In this document: piece by piece, positions 18,374 through 28,331 of the stretch
How the letters are laid out: the number at the start of each line of letters is the position of its first letter
Numbering within the stretch: position 1 is the first letter of the stretch
Origin: Chara braunii
Taxonomy: Eukaryota; Streptophyta; Charophyceae; Charales; Characeae
Assembly (NCBI GenBank): GCA_003427395.1
Contig: BFEA01000581.1
Coordinates: forward strand, 248,684 to 277,070
Length of the DNA: 28,387 bases
Reading direction: 5' to 3'
Made by a program: the position numbers and the translations under genes
The notes under the pieces: model-generated
What the model was told of the DNA's origin: nothing
Seen by the model: only the letters and a program-made list of their open reading frames with translations
Databases searched by the model: none

Positions 18374-18979
18374 TGCTAATCATCATAAGCAACATCTGAA
18401 AGGTAGATCTCAGGTTGGACATAATTTCGGGCGACCAGAAAGCCAACAGGTTGTCACGCATGATTTTGTTTGTGATTGCAATAAATAAAATAAATTAAAT
18501 AATGCAAATCCCTTCCTGTTGTGTGCGTCCGGCTTCGAGCTAGACCCTTCAATTGCGGTCTTCGCCGGTCCCCGGTTTTAGGAGCTTTTATTTTGATTCG
18601 GAACAGCAAAGAATTACGCAAATAATAATCATAAAATTATGGGGTGCTATGCATGCATCAATTACGTCAATCTGATTTTGAGAACTGTGACCAAACATCC
18701 ATGAAGGCAATCATCAAGCAAGGATAATGCGAAAAATAAGACTGACTGACTCGAACAAGGACAGGGGCAATTTAATGAGGGAAAAATGAGAACTCATAAT
18801 AATATCATAAAGTACATACAAACGGGCATGGTCAGCACCTCTCAAGAGTCCTTACTCATCCATCAGGTCAGTCTCTGTCGATCTCTTTTCACGGATCTTC
18901 TCTAGTGTCGTGACCCACGCCCACGTACAATCTGAGACTGAAGCTTCGTAACAAAATACCACTTGTAGCCAGCGAGCTT
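18374..18979. other. Non-coding leader between gag and ORF of copy 1
   Basis: A/T-rich in part (18480-18510, 18590-18650). The minus strand carries AAATAAAAGCTCC near 18590-18580, a possible polyadenylation signal, which would fit a 5' LTR R region. No partner repeat was found. No ORF. Confidence 0.4.
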
Positions 18980-19540
18980 TTAGCACGACCATCCGAGGTA
19001 TATAACACGGTAATTAACCATAAAGCAAAACTCCTCCCACAATGTAGGCAGCCCGTCCACTGAAAAGACCCCTCGTCTGAGGTAGGGATACTCAGTGGGC
19101 TCATTCAACGCCTTAATGTCGATCACCGCCGAAGAGATGTACCTCTTTGCCAAACCAATCACTTTCAGCCAACTCGTGTCATCAGTGAGAAGAGAAGGGA
19201 CTGGAGGCCTAGGATAGTCGGTATAAAGCATCGGCCCTAAGCTGCGGATCAACGTAGTGCCCCTCTCATCGAGCTCCCTCTCTCTCTGCTCAAGGTATTC
19301 GGTGGCTGAGATCCAGACCGGATTGAAGTGCTCATGAGTCTCCTTGCCCTTCTTCATGTAAGACCTCAGATCATGGATAGTGCCATCAACAAAACTGGTC
19401 TGGACAATGAACATTGACAGATCTCCCTGTCTGAAACCAGTGACACTAACATACAGATAATGAAATGCCTCTTTGCATAAGATCGGATTGAGGTTGGCCA
19501 GCACTGACTCACTGACCGATCCAGACTGAACTATGCTCAT
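18980..19540 (-). CDS. Unknown-domain protein, intact copy 1
   Basis: ATG-started open frame of 186 residues, the only intact member of the domain family seen in the gag block. KEAFHYLYVSV (~23-33) matches the REAFPYEV part, and TIHDLRSYMKKGKE (~54-67) matches VYDVRIYVPKG. The helix EYLEQRERELDERG follows, then the turn PRPPVPSLL and DTSWLKVIGLA. A C-terminal extension of ~45 residues rich in aromatic residues is extra. It is flanked upstream by ACTGATTGCTGA-type repeats. It may be an accessory ORF of the element family or a gene the element neighbours. No function can be assigned. Confidence 0.5.
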   Translation of the reverse strand: MSIVQSGSVSESVLANLNPILCKEAFHYLYVSVTGFRQGDLSMFIVQTSFVDGTIHDLRSYMKKGKETHEHFNPVWISATEYLEQRERELDERGTTLIRSLGPMLYTDYPRPPVPSLLTDDTSWLKVIGLAKRYISSAVIDIKALNEPTEYPYLRRGVFSVDGLPTLWEEFCFMVNYRVIYLGWSC

Positions 19541-19574
19541 GAGTACCTTGTCAATACACGCTGATCAGATGGTC

Positions 19575-19740
19575 CCGGAGAACTGATTACCAAACTGACC
19601 GTAGAGAACCGATTGCCGGAAAACTGATTGCTAGAAATTGATCGCTAGTAACTGATTGCTGATAATAGATTGCTGATTAAATAATCATTGATGACTAAAT
19701 TCTAAGTAAATGATCGCTGATGACTGACTGTTGAGTCTCC
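19575..19740. repeat. Degenerate ACTGATTGCTGA repeats
   Basis: About ten imperfect units of the type AACTGATTGCTAG / AATTGATCGCTAG / GATTGCTGAT at 15-20 bp spacing, just upstream (minus-strand sense) of the copy 1 ORF. Confidence 0.75.
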
Positions 19741-19776
19741 AGGTAGGTGAGTTGTACTTGTTCAGAGACAGAACGC

Positions 19777-20037
19777 TCACCGGTGGCTGCTAACAATCCT
19801 TCTTGCTTCCTCAATAGTTCCCACGTAAGTTATGGTGGCACATAGCCTGCCGTTCTTATCATGCAAGTAGTAAGTGTACTCGATTTTTGTATGATTCCTC
19901 ATGAGGGACAGTGCGTGTTCCATCATCATAGTAGTCTGCAGATTGTATTTCTCAGCTGCACTCTCCCTCCAGGTCTCTGCAGTGCTCTGATACAGCGAGC
20001 AGGAGACTCTAACTGTATTGCTGCTCTCTATGCTCAC
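19777..20037 (-). CDS. Small unknown ORF A
   Basis: Open for 86 residues; the first codon is GTG, so the real start is uncertain or the frame is an exon. The C-terminal half reads KIEYTYYLHDKNGRLCATI and then GTIEEARRIV. This aligns with small ORF B (TYIEYVSYFYGRDGKLHNI then ETVEQARVKL), so the two are probably paralogues of a small beta-hairpin plus helix domain. Unknown function. Confidence 0.35.
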   Translation of the reverse strand: MSIESSNTVRVSCSLYQSTAETWRESAAEKYNLQTTMMMEHALSLMRNHTKIEYTYYLHDKNGRLCATITYVGTIEEARRIVSSHR

Positions 20038-20069
20038 CGAATTCTCAGTACATCATTTCACCCAACTCG

Positions 20070-20620
20070 TTAATTGATTGTTGATTGACTACTGAAAGCT
20101 TGCTGATTAGTTGCAGCTGGTTGATAGTTAACTGTGAAAACTGAATACCATTGAGATTATTATAAGAGTGTTGACCTAGTGCCAATCAAAAGTCTGCCAA
20201 CTGTCGGTTAACCCCTGATTGAAAACTGAATATCACTGATTAATTGCCGATGGAAAGGGACGGACTAAATACGGTTGAGATGCCTGCAGATCGAGCGCCA
20301 GTTGAGCACTGTCTGGATGCTGATTATGGATTGATTAAACGCTAATCAAAAGTTGATAATCTAATTTAAATGACAGTTAGAAACTGACTTTGATAGCCAC
20401 CGAAGACAGATCTCTGAGAACAGATTGCTGATTACTGATTTGAATAGTTGCTGAAAAGAGGTTTCTTAGAGCTGGTTAATTGCTGATATGAAAATTGGAT
20501 TGATTGATGTTTGCCGATTCGAAAACTGACTGTCCTTTTCACTTGCTGATTAGAAATTCCACTGAATTGAACACAAAGCACTGAGTAATATTCGTCAAAA
20601 GGATTTCTGATAGACGAAAC
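20070..20620. repeat. Degenerate TGATT/GCTGATT-rich repeat spacer
   Basis: Dispersed imperfect units (TTGATTGTTGATTGACTACTGA, GCTGATTAGTTG, GAAAACTGAATA and similar) fill the interval between small ORFs A and B. They are related in wording to 19575-19740. No ORF. Confidence 0.6.
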
Positions 20621-20637
20621 TGAGGCAGGTCCAACAG

Positions 20638-20883
20638 TTACCCGAGTTTTACCCTGGCTTGCTCCACTGTCTCTAGTGAAGAGCCAATGTTGTGCAGCTT
20701 ACCATCTCGGCCATAAAAATAAGAAACGTACTCGATATACGTCTTCCCTCTCGCTTTCCCTACAGCGTATTCCCTCTGAGCTAGTTTATGAGCTTCTATA
20801 TCTGAGCAGGATTCTTCCTCCCACTTCTCCCCCTTGTCTCTCACTGAGCTGTATTTCACTACTAGAACCTCGTCTTCCCTCAT
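20638..20883 (-). CDS. Small unknown ORF B
   Basis: ATG-started open frame of 81 residues, acidic N-terminal half and a C-terminal TYIEYVSYFYGRDGKLHNI + ETVEQARVKL pattern shared with small ORF A about 850 bp away on the same strand. It sits alone between repeat-rich spacers. Not recognised; conservation between A and B is the main reason to think it is coding. Confidence 0.4.
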   Translation of the reverse strand: MREDEVLVVKYSSVRDKGEKWEEESCSDIEAHKLAQREYAVGKARGKTYIEYVSYFYGRDGKLHNIGSSLETVEQARVKLG

Positions 20884-20921
20884 TTTTCCTACGACTTACC
20901 GAGGGATCAAACTTCAAATAG

Positions 20922-23900
20922 AATTATGAACTCGATTGAGTGTATTAATTTCCACCCGATCTCTTGAAATGTTGTACCTCTCAGATTTGAACTGAAGTAC
21001 AACAAGGTTGTGCTATATGACCCCTCACTTCTGACCTTAGTTTACTCAAACCCCTCGCTTGGATCGAATCACTTCATGGGTCTAGCTGATTGTTTTTTCC
21101 TGACTCACTTACCAGTTATCCATGGAGAAATGGCCCACGGGTACTTCCCTGTGAGGTCATCTCCTCTGGACTATCATGTGGTTTGTCAGCAACTATTTCT
21201 AAGTCTTCACTGATAGTAAGTATGATAGCGTTCACTTGTTTTAGATAGTACACTGTGAGATGATACTCAGACAGCAACTTCAGATTCACTTCCGAAATGA
21301 CGTTAGCCAAGTACACCTCCTTCGTTCACAGGGTGAACAGATCAGTGCTAGGCACATTTTCCTTTCACGCCCATTCTTTTATTAAGGGAAACCTCGGCCA
21401 TGCGCTCGTGTTCTCACTCATGGCCTTTTAATGCCAAGGTTTTGTTGATCAACTCAGTTAGGTAATTCACGTTTTTTTTTTCTTCACCGGTCTCGGATGA
21501 TAACTGCTGCTCAACCATCAACAGCGTTCAGTACCTGAGTCATGGACCGTCTGATCATTACCATAGTCCCCCATTAGGCAAGATGCTTCGGTACAGGTTC
21601 TACTCGAAAGGCAGGGTGTTGCTCGTTTGCAATGAGCCTTGAGTGTTCGCAAGTGCCTCTTTTCACTTCATGCCTTAGGAGTTAAACCCTTAGAACACCT
21701 TGGTCGATTCTCGTCGAGATCAGGGTCACTCATGAACCATGTATTTGTGTGTCTACTTCTTTTTCTCAATCCCCGTCTATCAGGTACTTAGCCAATAAGT
21801 AGGCAATTTTTAGTAATGCTGATCGTCTCTTACCCATGAGTGGCAGCAACCCAGAAAATTAGCGATGAGGCCTGGAGAGTGCATTCAGACTGACCCCGAC
21901 TGAGGTACATGGCACAGTTTGGTATCAGCTTATCTCCCCCAATCACAGGTATGATTTATTATGTAAACACCCCCAGGCTGTGAAGTACATCGAGCCACGG
22001 AAAGTGAGCATGGTAGGATTTGATCACCCTCTGTCAGCAACTAGCGGCACTCAGATACCACCCGCTAGTATTGTGCTAAGTACGCCAGGAGTTCACCCTT
22101 TTCATTTTCACAGTAGCGCGGGGATCTCATTTGGTGCTATGTGACGATGATAGGCGAGCTCTCTCTTTTGCCCCCCCCTGAACACGCATGATTATCAAGG
22201 AGATACACCGAGACATAGATCACGAGACACAACGGAGCATTTATCCAACCACACAAGCAGAAACCCTTGTCACGCTCGTCAGATATCTCTTTCAAAGCAA
22301 AGCTTGGAAACATCAGAAGTTGTCCGAACGAAAATGGTGGTACTGACTATAACCAAGAGTCAGTAATTAGTGTTATGGATAGTCCTGGTTTGCTATCTCG
22401 ATAACCCGCGCCTACACAACGGACGGCATAACCATAATACCCTCGAGACTAGAAAGAGAGGTATGGCCTCACCATTTGAAATCGGGAGTTTTACATTTAT
22501 ATTGCAATCAGTTCCTCAGCCTAGTTACTACTAAACTAACCCACATTCAGTAGCAACTATCAAATGCACTTGCGTCGCTTAGTCTTTTCTGATTATTTTA
22601 CATTATACTTACGTTTCGATCGCGTCTGCTTCCTATTAGTGTTAACCCTGAGCAACCATCTTATTACCGATGAGCCCCTCAGTTGAGAGTAAGGCCCCAA
22701 CAAGGGCTCATTGAGTGCCGAGTTACGATGATATCAACTGGTAGATATGAGTCGAAGAAGGGTAAATGCTCCCACATTGACATAAATGAGCACCAAAGTA
22801 GCTTGCTTCTTGTCACACAAAACTCTTATTAGAAAACAAGCCTCTCTTGCCCCTCGAGCTCACGTCCTGTTGAGGACGCTTGAACTCTCACAAGGTTACA
22901 GCCTGTCCCCTACTACATGCTAATGATCATATCACTACGTCCTCCCCCAGATCAGCACGCGCTAGACCGCCGAAGAGGCGATCAAACAGTTCTTGCAAGT
23001 AACCCACTCTCTCTTAATCCTCACCTTTTACCAATTCCAATCCTCGTCCCCATGGGGCCCTTCAAATGCTAGAGTTCCATGGTCTTCTTGCTTGCTCCAG
23101 TCTAGGCGAGCGCTCAAGCTGTCTTACCCACGGAAGAGCAGCGCTACCAGTGACATTGTCACTCAAAACTCCCTCTACTCACCGTGCGGATCAGATGGAC
23201 GATGCCGCTAGGTAATAAGAGTGCCTTGCAACCTCTCGTATCTTTCATACCCACAGGCCTGTAGTTACCTAGCAGATGCGAGAGCATCTTAGTACCATAG
23301 AGATAACGGTTGACATTAACAACTTAAGACTAGTTCACTTCCAATTCACTCGCTCCATCCCCGCTGAGCCGAGACTCTTTCTCGATAGCACGTATAGACA
23401 AGGTAAACATATGCATCTGGTCGCTACTCGACTTCCAAACGTGATGGCCAATCCACTCTTAGCAGCACTCCAATGTTACGCAGCACCCTCACACCGGCAA
23501 GCATTGAAGCGTCAGCTAAAATGTTGCACGTACTTCGATTGCCTAACCTCCTTTCCTCACTCCCATCCCGAAATCTTGTGCCTTCTCGGAGCGCCATTGG
23601 CAGGCGCTTTCACATGACTACTCACACCCGAAGGCGATGGGCTGAGAAAGCCTTCTGAGGGCTACAACTCAAGATACGGGTGAAGCCCTCATCAGCCCAC
23701 CAAGGATCGGGTGACATCAGCTCCGTGACTTCTACCCTCCGCCAACCTTTTCTCCCAGTTGACCCTCGCTCACTATCTCTTAGGTCATGTCATGTCTCGC
23801 CTGTGCGCCTGCGTCACTAACCACTCCAACACCGGTTGGCACCGGGCCCTGAGTCGCACGCCACGCGTCGACTGCAAGTACCCGCCTTCGAGTACACAAC

Positions 23901-24477
23901 CGCCTTCACCTTCGTTCAAGCTAAGCTCGTCACTGTCTGACCCTCTCTGATACCTCTCACATTCTTCCCGATGGAGGGCGACTAAGGCGACATCCCTTGT
24001 ATGTGGCATGAGAGAGAGGCCTGACTGGCGCGAGGGTAGTCGTTGGTGTCGGCAATGCTGTCCGCCCACGACCTGCGCATGCGTCCCTCTCGAAAAGCTC
24101 GTCTCGCTGATCTTTTTATCCTGCTCCACGCTCTGCGTTTGTGAGTGCATGTGTAACCGCCTTCTGTCCCTGCCAATGGTCCTAACGCTGAGTGAAGCCA
24201 ATCTCTGGACCGCGCCACGTGTCATCGCCCCCGCATTTCACAGACCTCCCTTCATAGACACCGCTCACTCTATTCAGACAGGGACTTCATTATCTCTCCA
24301 TCATTGCTGCAGATGCTAACCAATCACGTGAGCTTGCGAACAGTGGTTGACGTCAACCGCACTCTGCGAGTTCCCGTTCCTCTCTTCGTTGACCTTTGTT
24401 CACCCCTCCAGCATATCGCATGTCATGTCTCGTACCCGTTTCTTACCTTTACTCTGTTTTCCTCCGGTTCCGCGGCC
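20922..24477. other. Long stretch without a supportable gene
   Basis: Balanced-composition DNA with only short ORFs on both strands. A frame at 21316-21116 (minus; YHLTVYYLKQVNAIILTI) vaguely resembles small ORFs A/B but is too short and GTG-started. ORFs at 23276-23617 (+) and 23785-24225 (-) show no domain and overlap others in several frames. Probably old, diverged repeat DNA. Confidence 0.5.
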
Positions 24478-24957
24478 TCAAGGAGTCGTCTGTCGTGAGC
24501 TAGCCTCAGGTCCCTTTTCTACCGGCTCCGCGGCTCTGTGGTGCTTTTGGATCTCCTCGGGTCTGTTCCAGGACCTGAGATCCGTCTCTCGGTCCGCCTC
24601 GCTCATTTCGCTTTCCCCACCTGAGTCTCTCTCGTTATGTTGTTCCTCCCTAGTCTCGGTCCCAGTTGCTGACTCGGTCTCGTGATAGATGACCGTCACC
24701 CTCAATCCCCCGGTCACCCCGTCTCGTCTGCACCTCCGCTCTGCCCTGTCGCGCGCTTCGGAAATGGCAGCCTGTAGTCTTTGATCACCTCGCATCTCCT
24801 CCTCTCTCCCCCCTTCTATGCAGACCTTCAGTCGGACTACTTCTCCCCCATCATAGTTCAGGGCCGTCGTAATCAGAGGGCCTTCACCCGACACTGAAAC
24901 CCAGCGCACCGTGTGCCGCCAACACCCAGGCCTATAGCCGTGTAGTGCCATTGCCAC
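24478..24957 (-). CDS. Unknown ORF, possible distant relative of the repeated domain
   Basis: ATG-started, 159 residues. Residues about 28-80 read LITTALNYDGGEVVRLKV, then an acidic stretch, then AAISEARDRAERRCRRDG. This copies the layout of the other domain copies (strand, D/G turn, VxRhxV strand, charged helix). A second strand pair (GLRVTVIYHETES) and a long acidic, Glu/Arg-rich, low-complexity tail follow. The match is by pattern only. It could equally be a chance ORF in C/T-rich DNA, since overlapping plus-strand frames are also open. Confidence 0.3.
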   Translation of the reverse strand: MAMALHGYRPGCWRHTVRWVSVSGEGPLITTALNYDGGEVVRLKVCIEGGREEEMRGDQRLQAAISEARDRAERRCRRDGVTGGLRVTVIYHETESATGTETREEQHNERDSGGESEMSEADRETDLRSWNRPEEIQKHHRAAEPVEKGPEASSRQTTP

Positions 24958-25610
24958 TCTTTCCCAATGTTCAGCGCCAATGCTCAGTCCGCACTATCCC
25001 TGCTCGCAGCACCTAGCCAGACTGAGTCCCAAGTGACAGGAATTAAGACTTCAGCGCGATGCCATTACTCACACTCGAGGAGGGATAACGTTCCCCTCAC
25101 GCACTTTTTGCTTCAGGACCTAGAGGCAACCTGTTTTATAAAGCGCCGGATGAGAGCGACCCCGGTGTACTAAAAGAGGACTTTTCTGATAGTGACTCGG
25201 ATTTTAGGATGTAATAAAATAACACAAAATTTAAATAAATCTTGAATAAAAACCGGCGGGAAACTTCAACCGCCCGTGCACAGTTAGAGTACTCGAACCA
25301 CCGTCACGCCGGTCCCTAGACTGTGCAATATGACAGAGGTCCGAACAAAAAAAAGAGAAAAAGATAGAGATCCCATAATGGGATACCAACGACCGCACTT
25401 TCCCTTTCAAAACAGACCTCCTGCCTACCACTATCGGGTGCCCGCTGCCGATGGTAAGGAGAGGGCTTATGACCCCATTCAGGGTTGATAAGCTTCCTAC
25501 CAATGTGGCCGCGGGTCGCCCTTCTTTTGAGGTCCTGCCGCACGATGCGAGATCGAAGCTCACCCACTGACTATATACGTGGGGTCGACCTACTTAGGCC
25601 GTGGATAGAT
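24958..25610. other. No gene seen
   Basis: Two overlapping minus-strand frames (25231-25567) have no domain and contradict each other. Short A/T-rich patch near 25210-25245. Nothing supportable. Confidence 0.5.
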
Positions 25611-25656
25611 GGTTCGAAATTCGAACCGTTGGCCTCCCACGAAAGGACAGGCCAAC
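25611..25656. repeat. Two adjacent hairpins with a tRNA-like TTCGAA core
   Basis: GGTTCGAAATTCGAACC (25611-25627) is a near-perfect palindrome. It is followed immediately by GTTGGCCT (25628-25635), 13 bases and AGGCCAAC (25649-25656), a perfect 8-bp stem. On the minus strand GGTTCGAATTTC matches a Pol III B box, but no A box lies at the usual distance. Confidence 0.8.
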
Positions 25657-25679
25657 AGGCAGAAATCAAAATTAGAAAA

Positions 25680-25718
25680 CTAAATAATAATAATAAAAAT
25701 AAAATAATAATAATAACC
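25680..25718. repeat. (AAT)n-type A/T microsatellite
   Basis: Imperfect AATAATAATAAAAATAAAATAATAATAA-type run. Confidence 0.85.
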
Positions 25719-26283
25719 ACTGGAAAAGGAAAAGGAAGGAAAGGGTGGCGTCCCAAAATCTCTCTGTGCACCAGCCTTGCCTGAACCTCGCCCCGCGCTC
25801 ACACACGAGTCTGAGATCCCTTTTCTTTCTTTTCCTATTTTCTTTTTCTTTTTAGTTCTCACTGTATCTGCCTCTTAACCTTGCCACCGGGGTCCGCGCG
25901 GTTCGGACAAACAGGTTTGGTACAGGCAATTTACTCGGGGTCGGCAAGACCCAGACAAATGAGACGACAGTTGCAGTCTGAAACCTGAATCGACCGCCCT
26001 CCCTACGAAGTGACAAAACAACAGCTAAGAAGTTAAAAATAAAAAAACTATGTAAATAAATAAAAATAAAATCGATAGACAGACAATCGTAGCATCTCAG
26101 TGACTTGCGGCCACTGAATTTTCCCCATACAAAAGCGGATTTAAATTTTGGCATTTTGTTTTTCGTTTTCTCTTCTCTTTTTCGACAATGACTTTCTGTC
26201 TCATGCATCTTACCTATAACTCAGTAGAGGGACGCTCGGTGCGCAGTTGAAAAGACTGAGCCTGCCCTCTCACTTCCGCGTCC
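25719..26283. other. No gene seen
   Basis: Purine/pyrimidine runs near 25730-25740 and 25820-25855 and an A/T-rich patch near 26030-26075. Minus-strand ORF 25852-26208 shows no domain. Confidence 0.45.
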
Positions 26284-26649
26284 TTGGGCGAACCCGCCGG
26301 CTACCACGGCCACAAGCCGATTGTGCTCTGCTGTACAGCAGGGCACCGAGCCTTCGTGGACCAATGTAAGTCCTGTGGCGCACCTCTTTTGCTGAGGGCT
26401 ACGCCACTGGGACCTGTCCACGCCGAGAAACGATCCAGGTACCAGAGCAGGAAACTGGTACTATGCAAAGACTGGGTACACAGGAGGGCCGGGACACCGT
26501 GCCCTCTGACACCGCCTCCTAGAGATATGCGGTCGATCCCCCGGAGTGGCATTGAGCAGAGACTGCTGATGTTCATAGAGGGAGGGGACCACCACCTGAG
26601 GGGAGGAGGCACAGTGGCTGACTGGCCCATCGAAGAAGCTCGGTCCTGA
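26284..26649 (+). other. Cys/His-containing ORF, possible zinc-ribbon fragment
   Basis: Open frame of about 120 codons beginning at a TTG, so no true start is seen. VLCCTAGHRAFVDQCKSCG (about residues 14-32) has Cys/His spacing of the zinc-ribbon kind. A basic stretch with LVLCKDWVHRRAGTPC follows, then a Pro/Arg-rich tail. The frame has a clean stop at 26647-26649. A GTAAGT at 26367-26372, inside the Cys block, and another at 26686-26691, beyond the stop, would be good splice donors if this is an exon. Unknown function, and it may be chance. Confidence 0.25.
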
Positions 26650-27160
26650 TGCTACCGGCTGACCCCTGGCCGGTATCGCCCACCTGCTGGTAAGTGCACC
26701 TCCCGTGTGTTCCGTCTTTGCAGGCTTGAGCACATATGTGGCTACTACGGGGTTCCCCGTAATACTACTATGACAATAGAAACGGCGGCCCGGCTGTCAT
26801 GGCCAGATTAGACAGGAAATTCAACCAATTGGTTGGGCTTTAAAAAAGCAAAAGCATATTAAGACATATTGGCACTAGCAATTTCTTACTTATTATGGGA
26901 CGTAATTGCGGTCAGATAGATACATATAACTTGACATCCGTAGGGCCGCAATTATGGTCAGATCCATTTAGGATTGTTTTTTTGTGAGTATGCTCTCAGT
27001 TAGCCACTCCCACTCAGCGCGCTATCTCGGCAAAGGCAACCGCTTGCCAGTGTGCTTCGCGCGTCCTCTTCCGTTCCTCCTTGCTTTACCACGAAAGATA
27101 TTCCTCTCGTGGCAGAGCACATCCGCAACGCATTTCTGAGAGGCAGCTTTGCTGTACGCT
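26650..27160. other. No gene seen
   Basis: Unique DNA, with related GGGACGTAATTGCGGTCAGAT / GGGCCGCAATTATGGTCAGAT blocks near 26897 and 26942 (about 45 bp apart). No ORF supported. Confidence 0.45.
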
Positions 27161-27240
27161 AAGTTCTCTCTCTCTCTCTCTGTGACTCGCTTAGTATGCC
27201 CTTTTGCCACGCCGAACGTACGGAGGCCCCTAAGCTGACC

Positions 27241-27262
27241 CCCGAACGTTCGGGCGTTCGGG
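27241..27262. repeat. CCCGAACGTTCGGG palindrome with GTTCGGGC repeat (left)
   Basis: Perfect 14-bp palindrome at 27241-27254. GTTCGGGCGTTCGGG at 27248-27262 recurs exactly at 27900-27914. Confidence 0.9.
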
Positions 27263-27354
27263 TCCTTGTACAGGGCCCGAACTTGAAGGGGTTCGGAACC
27301 GGCAAAAAAATATTTTGGCACCCACATATTATTATTTTTTTCTGATTTTGTTTT

Positions 27355-27700
27355 TGTGAGTTCTTTGTGATGTAAGGTATCTCCCGATTAATTTTGAAGT
27401 CATTCTGTTTAGCCAAAAAAGAATGAAAAATCCTCAAAGGTGGTAGTGTCAAAACTTGCTTGCCGACTCACAAATTTGTTTTTTCTCTCTTTTGACTTTT
27501 TGTTTTTCCTTTATTTCGTGGCATAATACAATTTATTATTTTTTTTAACTTTATTTGTAGATTCTATGTAAGATACACATATATAAATTTTCATAGCATA
27601 CGTCACAGCCAAAAAAAAATGAAAAATCGCCAAAGATGGAAGTGTCAAAAACGTGCTGGCCCATTCAATAATTTAATTCTTGTTTTATTTTTCCTAATTT
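27355..27700. repeat. AT-rich 196-bp tandem repeat, two units
   Basis: ATTTTGAAGTCATTCTG (27391) aligns with ATTTTCATAGCATACG (27587). AGCCAAAAAA + ATGAAAAATC (27411) aligns with the same block at 27607, as does the GGAAGTGTCAAAA-type block further on. The offset is 196 bp throughout. T-rich flanks continue the similarity for tens of bases on each side. Confidence 0.85.
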
Positions 27701-27829
27701 TCATTATGATTATTTATTTTTAGAATTTGATTTTTATTTCAAATTTGGTAACAAATTTGGCTATAACGTTGAGGCAAATGTTGTTTAGTTTATTCTTCTG
27801 CATAACATATATTTTTGTGGGAGTTTTTG

Positions 27830-27930
27830 GATTTTTTTTTTGTTTTTTTTTTTTTTTTTGATCCGCGTTCGGCCGTCGGGCGTTCGGGTTCGGGCGGGGG
27901 TTCGGGCGTTCGGGCCGAGCGCCGGCAACC
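27830..27930. repeat. Poly-T tract and GTTCGGGC-rich cluster (right)
   Basis: A long T-run (about 27831-27859) is followed by repeated CGTTCGGG / GTTCGGGC units to about 27920, including the exact 15-bp copy of the left motif. Confidence 0.85.
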
Positions 27931-27931
27931 C

Positions 27932-27945
27932 TATATATATATATA
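27932..27945. repeat. (TA)n run
   Basis: Seven TA units directly after the GTTCGGGC cluster. Confidence 0.9.
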
Positions 27946-27973
27946 CCTCCCCGCAACGAAACCTTTGTATCCA

Positions 27974-27993
27974 TTTCCCCCCAAACGGGGAAA
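27974..27993. repeat. Small perfect hairpin TTTCCCC/GGGGAAA
   Basis: 7-bp stem with a 6-base loop. Confidence 0.8.
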
Positions 27994-28020
27994 ACAAGAG
28001 CGGCTGGTCCCCAAATCACC

Positions 28021-28115
28021 TTTGGTGTCATTTTTGCACCCTGGCTGGGCAGGTAACGGCCTCTGTGTAAATAAGGCGGGAAAGTGTTTTGCAGGGTGCA
28101 AAAATCACGCCCAAA
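28021..28115. repeat. Mini element with about 23-bp terminal inverted repeats
   Basis: TTTTTGCACCCTG at 28031-28043 is the exact reverse complement of 28092-28104. Similarity extends outward to 28021 and 28115 with a few mismatches. Total length is about 95 bp, with no ORF. It fits a very short MITE-type remnant or a stable RNA hairpin. Confidence 0.75.
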
Positions 28116-28328
28116 TATGGCGTTAAGCCTACTAATCGTACTCGGACCACAACTCGGGGTATGCCTCACCCGTTCTCTAGGACTTCTTCGACAGAGCTCT
28201 GGGCGTAAATGAGGTCAGATAAATAACAAGAAAGTTCGAGTGTGAGTACTCCCCGACACACCTGATGACACCGTGCCCTTTCTGTTCATCGCTATGTAGC
28301 GTTCAGGTAAACAAATTGAATCGAGATG

Positions 28329-28331
<3 letters not shown>

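Noticed and set aside
23276-24225. ORFs on both strands at 23276-23617, 23785-24225 and 23982-24218
   Set aside because: Overlapping frames of similar length on opposite strands, no domain, no periodic pattern. Likely chance in C/T-rich DNA.
25231-25567. Two minus-strand ORFs of 83-110 residues
   Set aside because: They overlap in different frames and show no domain or coding-like composition.
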